Of a DNA stretch of 64,000 bases, positions 61,117 through 64,000 are shown in pieces (position 1 is the first letter of the stretch; every line of letters begins with the position of its first letter). The stretch is from UBA12087 sp964370815. Lineage in GTDB: Bacteria; Chloroflexota; Anaerolineae; Anaerolineales; Villigracilaceae. The stretch lies in assembly GCA_964370815.1 (NCBI GenBank), contig CAYJKQ010000012.1:1-64000 (forward strand), in the 5' to 3' direction. The notes beneath the pieces are model-generated. The model saw nothing but the letters and a program-made list of their open reading frames with translations, did not search any database and was not told where the DNA came from. The translations under genes were made by a program, and so were the position numbers.

Positions 61117-61581
61117 ATGAGCCAGGAATATTCTTTCCATGCCACGATCGTCGATGCCGGCGGGGGTGGAGCCTTTGTGCGCGTTCCCCTTGATGTTGAG
61201 AAGGTCTTCGGTAAGAAGCGCGTGCCGGTCCGCGCCAGAATTGACGGGGTAGCCTACCGCGGCACATTGGTGCGCATGGGCGAACCCTGCCATATGCTGA
61301 TCATTCTTAAAGAGATCCGTCTCGCAATTGGAAAAAGTTTTGGAGACACGGTCGAGATCACCTTGCTGGAAGATACCCAGCCTAGAAGTGTGGAAATTCC
61401 CCCTGATCTTCAGCAGGCACTCGAACAGGAACCTCTGGCAAGAACTGCCTTCGAAAAGCTGGCTTACACTCACCAGAAGGAACATGTGCAAGCCATTCTG
61501 GATGCCAAGAGGGAAGAGACCCGCCGAAACCGGATCGCAAAAGCCATCCAGATGTTGCTGAAAACCTCAAAGGATCCTTGA
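61117..61581 (+). CDS. DUF1905 / YdeI-OmdA family protein
   Basis: This 154-aa protein has an N-terminal DUF1905 beta-barrel (residues 5-95; YSFHATIVDAGGGGAFVRVP, RIDGVAYRGTLVRMG) and a C-terminal helical OmdA-like part (LEQEPLARTAFEKLAYTHQK, ETRRNRIAKAIQML). The family is widespread but uncharacterised. The stop overlaps the next ATG by 1 base (TGATG), so the Nudix gene is coupled. Confidence 0.88.
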   Translation: MSQEYSFHATIVDAGGGGAFVRVPLDVEKVFGKKRVPVRARIDGVAYRGTLVRMGEPCHMLIILKEIRLAIGKSFGDTVEITLLEDTQPRSVEIPPDLQQALEQEPLARTAFEKLAYTHQKEHVQAILDAKREETRRNRIAKAIQMLLKTSKDP

Positions 61582-62204
61582 TGGAAGAAAAGATCCCTGA
61601 TCTACTGCGCTGGGCTCGCCAGCTCTTCTCCATCAGTCAATCCGGTTTGACGTATTGCCAGAATGAATTTGATCTGGAGCGCTACAAGCAACTCCAGGAA
61701 ATCGCTTCCGAAATTTTAGCCAGCCACTCTGGACTCTCCAAGGAATCTGTATTAAAGAGTTTTACAATGCAATCGGGTTACGCCACACCCAAGATCGATG
61801 TGCGCGGTGCAGTCATACAGGATGGAAAAATTCTCCTGATCCAGGAACAGTCGGATGGACGTTGGGCGATGCCCGGTGGCTGGGCAGACATTGGTGACTT
61901 CCCGGCTAAAACAGTGGAACGTGAAGTGTGGGAGGAAAGCGGCTTTCAGGTGCATGTGGATAAAGTGATCGCTGTTATTGATGCTAACCATGTTGAGCCG
62001 CTGGAGTTTTACCACGCCTACAAGCTCATTTTCCAGTGCAGCATCCTGGGAGGTCAACCCCACACCAGTTATGAGACCCTGGCGGTAGATTTTTTTGACT
62101 TGAACGAATTGCCTCCTTTGTCCACATCCCGCACCACGCGCGCCATGCTGGCAGAAGTGTATGAGCATTATAAAGATCCCACCCGACCTACAGCTTTTGA
62201 TTGA
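61581..62204 (+). CDS. Nudix hydrolase with N-terminal NUDIX_N domain
   Basis: This 207-aa protein has an N-terminal helical domain (residues 1-60; PDLLRWARQLFSISQSGLTY) as in ADP-ribose-type hydrolases with NUDIX_N, followed by the Nudix fold. The box reads GWADIGDFPAKTVEREVWEE: the REVWEESG core is intact, while the first Glu of the consensus is Asp. Substrates are nucleoside diphosphates linked to another group. It is coupled to the DUF1905 gene. Confidence 0.92.
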   Translation: MEEKIPDLLRWARQLFSISQSGLTYCQNEFDLERYKQLQEIASEILASHSGLSKESVLKSFTMQSGYATPKIDVRGAVIQDGKILLIQEQSDGRWAMPGGWADIGDFPAKTVEREVWEESGFQVHVDKVIAVIDANHVEPLEFYHAYKLIFQCSILGGQPHTSYETLAVDFFDLNELPPLSTSRTTRAMLAEVYEHYKDPTRPTAFD

Positions 62205-62218
62205 TCTCCACAATTTTC

Positions 62219-62340
62219 GTAACTACTCAGACCTTAAAGGTTTACACTGAAAAAAAGTGTGATCGACAGCATGATTAACAGATTAATCGTTCCAATTCGT
62301 CTGCCAGGGAAACCTTCAGGGTCTTGATCTGGGTAGTTAA
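62219..62340. repeat. Short interspersed element, family B, copy B4 (reverse)
   Basis: In reverse orientation relative to B1-B3, it begins GTAACTACTCAGACCTTAAA and ends CTTCAGGGTCTTGATCTGGG then TAGTTAA. It contains CGTTCCAATTCGTCTGCCAG, the complement of the family B centre. Confidence 0.88.
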
Positions 62341-62375
62341 AATGAAACTACATAAAGCGAAAATGTTCAAAATTA

Positions 62376-62455
62376 TGTCCTTGCGGGGAGCATTTTTTCA
62401 GCGACGTGACCATCCCCACACAATTCCGGAGACTGTTACGTTCCTCGCAGTGACA
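62376..62455. repeat. Short palindromic element with TGTC...GACA ends (D)
   Basis: TGTCCTTGCGGGGAG and TTCCTCGCAGTGACA form imperfect 15-bp terminal inverted repeats around about 50 bases. It resembles the widespread 'GTCATTGCGAGGAGC' palindromic repeats of many bacteria. It lies directly after copy B4 and before pyrD. Confidence 0.7.
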
Positions 62456-62503
62456 ATTTTTATTATGGTTAACAGTAACATTTCTTGAAAAGATTTCTAT
62501 CCC

Positions 62504-63517
62504 ATGTATCCATACTTTCGTCCCTTTTTGTTCCGCCTGGATCCCGAAACCGCCCACGGGTTGACACTTAACTTGTTGCGGCTGGCGGGTAGTTTTCCAC
62601 CGGCTCGCTGGCTGCTGCAGGCCATTTATGCTGTACCGGATCAACCGGTCAGCGCGTTTGACCTTACTTTTAAGAATCCGATCGGGTTGGCTGCCGGATA
62701 TGACAAGGACGGGTTGGCTGTATCCGGACTGGCAGGACTCGGTTTCGGGCATATCGAGGTCGGAACGGTCACACCTCTGCCGCAGCCTGGCAACCCCAAA
62801 CCGCGCATCTTCCGCCTGGTGGAAGACCAGGCCGTCATCAACCGCATGGGTTTCCCGGGAGGCGGGTCAGAATTTGTGGCTGAAAAGTTGGCTGCCAATA
62901 AACGACCCTCCAGAATTATTTTGGGTGTTAATCTGGGTAAGAACAAAGATACAGCACTGGAGGAAGCGTTTCGGGATTACCTCAGCCTGATAAGCACATT
63001 TTCCCCACTGGCTGATTACCTGACCATCAACATCAGTTCTCCCAACACGGTCGGTTTGCGCCGTCTGCAGGGTAGACAAATGCTAAACGACCTTTTGGGA
63101 GCAATTAGACAACATCGGCTAACATTACCCCGGCAAATACCCGTTCTGGTAAAAATGTCACCCGATCTGGACCAGGCTGAGCTTGACGACGCACTGGAGG
63201 TCATCCTTGCCACTGGCATGGATGGCATTATTGCCACCAATACCACCCTTTCCCGTCCGGGATTGCACTCACCCTTTGAGTCAGAAAGCGGCGGCTTGAG
63301 CGGAGTTCCGCTCACATCACTCAGCCTGGATATGCTCAAGCATATTGTGCAAGAAGTGAACGGACAGATCCCTGTGGTCAGCGCAGGCGGCGTGATGACA
63401 CCCAACGATGTCGACCAGCGCTTGCAAGCCGGGGCAGTCCTGGTGCAGGTTTACACCGCGCTGGTATACAAAGGCCCAGGATTAATTAAGAATCTGCTAT
63501 CAGGCAGGATCAATTAA
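62504..63517 (+). CDS. pyrD: Quinone-dependent dihydroorotate dehydrogenase
   Basis: This 337-aa class 2 enzyme oxidises dihydroorotate to orotate in pyrimidine synthesis, passing electrons to quinone. The N-terminal membrane-association helix (FRPFLFRLDPETAHGLTLNL) and FMN-binding blocks NPIGLAAGYDKDG, GFGHIEVGTVTPLPQPGNP and NTTLSRPG are typical of the family. The Ser base of class 2 is in NISSPNTVGLR, and GGVMTPNDVDQRLQAGAVLVQVYTAL closes the barrel. Confidence 0.97.
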   Translation: MYPYFRPFLFRLDPETAHGLTLNLLRLAGSFPPARWLLQAIYAVPDQPVSAFDLTFKNPIGLAAGYDKDGLAVSGLAGLGFGHIEVGTVTPLPQPGNPKPRIFRLVEDQAVINRMGFPGGGSEFVAEKLAANKRPSRIILGVNLGKNKDTALEEAFRDYLSLISTFSPLADYLTINISSPNTVGLRRLQGRQMLNDLLGAIRQHRLTLPRQIPVLVKMSPDLDQAELDDALEVILATGMDGIIATNTTLSRPGLHSPFESESGGLSGVPLTSLSLDMLKHIVQEVNGQIPVVSAGGVMTPNDVDQRLQAGAVLVQVYTALVYKGPGLIKNLLSGRIN

Positions 63518-63676
63518 TTGTCAGATACCTGCAATTAAAAAGCCCGTTATAAAACAGTCAACCCTATTAAACGCTGAATTTTAAGGATGGGGGAAGGATC
63601 AAATTCGGATGGTAGATCTTAGACACGATCCAACCGCCAAGAATAGCAAAAAGCGCGTTATAATCTCCTTCACACC

Positions 63677-63750
63677 GCCCCAGTAGCTCAAATGGACAGA
63701 GTAGGGCACTCCTAAGGCCAAGGTTGTGGGTTCAATTCCCGCCTGGGGCA
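63677..63750 (+). tRNA. tRNA-Arg (CCU)
   Basis: The acceptor GCCCCAG pairs with CTGGGGC. The T-arm is TGGG..TTCAATT..CCCG and the anticodon loop CTCCTAA gives CCU. The anticodon stem is weak: GGGCA against GGCCA allows only the three inner pairs, with mismatches at both ends. No CCA is encoded. Overall cloverleaf shape is otherwise normal. Confidence 0.88.
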
Positions 63751-63756
63751 CAAATT

Positions 63757-63794
63757 AAACCTTGCGAAGGCAATAATTCTTCGCAAGGTTTTTT
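63757..63794 (+). terminator. Terminator after tRNA-Arg
   Basis: AAACCTTGCGAAG pairs perfectly with CTTCGCAAGGTTT over 13 bp, 9-base loop, followed by a T-run, 7 bases after the tRNA. Confidence 0.93.
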
Positions 63795-63887
63795 GAATCT
63801 TGAGGTTTTTCTGGCTGGTTCGCGTTTTGAGCAGGAGTAGATGTTGGAAAAGCTTCCGATCAACCATTTAACCTTGTGCTCGCTTTT

Positions 63888-64000
63888 TTAGCTCACGTTC
63901 TTTTCATCTTCATCCATCATTTTCAAGAACAATTCCACTGCTTTTGGCTCAAAGTGTGTTCCAGAAAGTGATTTGATATATTTGATCACATTTTGCTTTG
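63888..64000 (-). CDS. HD-GYP domain protein, C-terminal end only
   Basis: The frame reads in from the window edge and stops at TAA (63888-63890). The last 37 residues, including YIKSLSGTHFEPKAVELFLK, match the end of HD-GYP c-di-GMP phosphodiesterase domains (GxHFDPxxVxxFL); compare DGAGSHFDPEVVRLFFAL at the end of the 47353-49563 protein. The rest lies beyond the window, so domain composition is unknown. Confidence 0.75.
   Translation of the reverse strand, partial: KQNVIKYIKSLSGTHFEPKAVELFLKMMDEDEKNVS

Overview
The window looks like a scaffold from an Anaerolineae-type member of the Chloroflexota, probably a metagenome-assembled genome. This is inferred from gene content: a DUF3090/SCO1664 pair shared mainly by Actinobacteria and Chloroflexi, myo-inositol-1-phosphate synthase, a DUF8173-type bactofilin-like protein behind an ECF sigma/anti-sigma pair, many lipoproteins with TPTPTP-like linkers, DUF2804, and a Cu-nitrite reductase fused to cupredoxins. 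Two runs of exactly 100 N show it is a scaffold. No phage, plasmid, IS transposase or CRISPR array was seen.

Layout. 1-0.95 kb: 3' part of tRNA-Pro, a Cys-rich lipoprotein, a composite inverted-repeat element and tRNA-Sec. 0.9-7.7 kb: site-2 protease, solute-binding lipoprotein, RNase HI, FmdB-type zinc ribbon, aldo/keto reductase, acyltransferase, MFS transporter. 7.7-9.9 kb: ECF sigma, anti-sigma and bactofilin-like membrane protein as one overlapping operon. 10-13 kb: DUF3090, SCO1664-family kinase-like protein, homoserine dehydrogenase, ClbS/DinB-like protein. 13-21.3 kb: thiolase, isoprenylcysteine-type methyltransferase, folK, squalene-cyclase-like protein, folP, a TPR protein, and a 924-aa bifunctional-PBP homologue whose transglycosylase and transpeptidase motifs are all altered. 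21.3-27 kb: LOG-family hydrolase facing a protein-quality group (J-domain protein, HtrA-like lipoprotein, eRF1-like baeRF), then a sulfite-oxidase-like molybdoenzyme and a TPR protein. 27-34 kb: DUF2804, a GT39-like glycosyltransferase, a CPBP-like protein and a three-gene PrsW/membrane protein/secreted serine protease operon. 34-41.4 kb: nucleotidyltransferase-like protein, purA, LysM surface protein, HIT protein, ino1, PfkB-like protein, M20 peptidase. 41.6-50 kb: TgpA-like transglutaminase, PAP2 phosphatase, acetyl-CoA synthetase, a GAF/HD-GYP protein with a degenerate receiver. 50-55 kb: assembly gap, VOC protein, OsmC protein, a lipoprotein cut by the second gap, and a MacB/LolCDE-type ABC transporter. 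55-58 kb: Crp/Fnr regulator and nirK. 58-64 kb: small membrane proteins, fumC, DUF1905 protein, Nudix hydrolase, pyrD, tRNA-Arg and the end of another HD-GYP protein.

The clearest new-looking signals are these. (1) The pseudo-PBP. (2) A superfamily of short interspersed elements (two families plus one singleton, seven copies) that mostly share TAACTACTCAG-like ends. (3) Near-identical dyads (TTGCGC-N2-GCGCAA type) upstream of both the Crp/Fnr gene and nirK; at nirK the dyad lies about 42 bases before the predicted transcription start. (4) A NirK carrying two N-terminal cupredoxin domains, the first without its copper cysteine. (5) A spurious-looking scaffold gap with identical 55-bp flanks. 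All motif statements come from reading the sequence; no alignment or database search was run.
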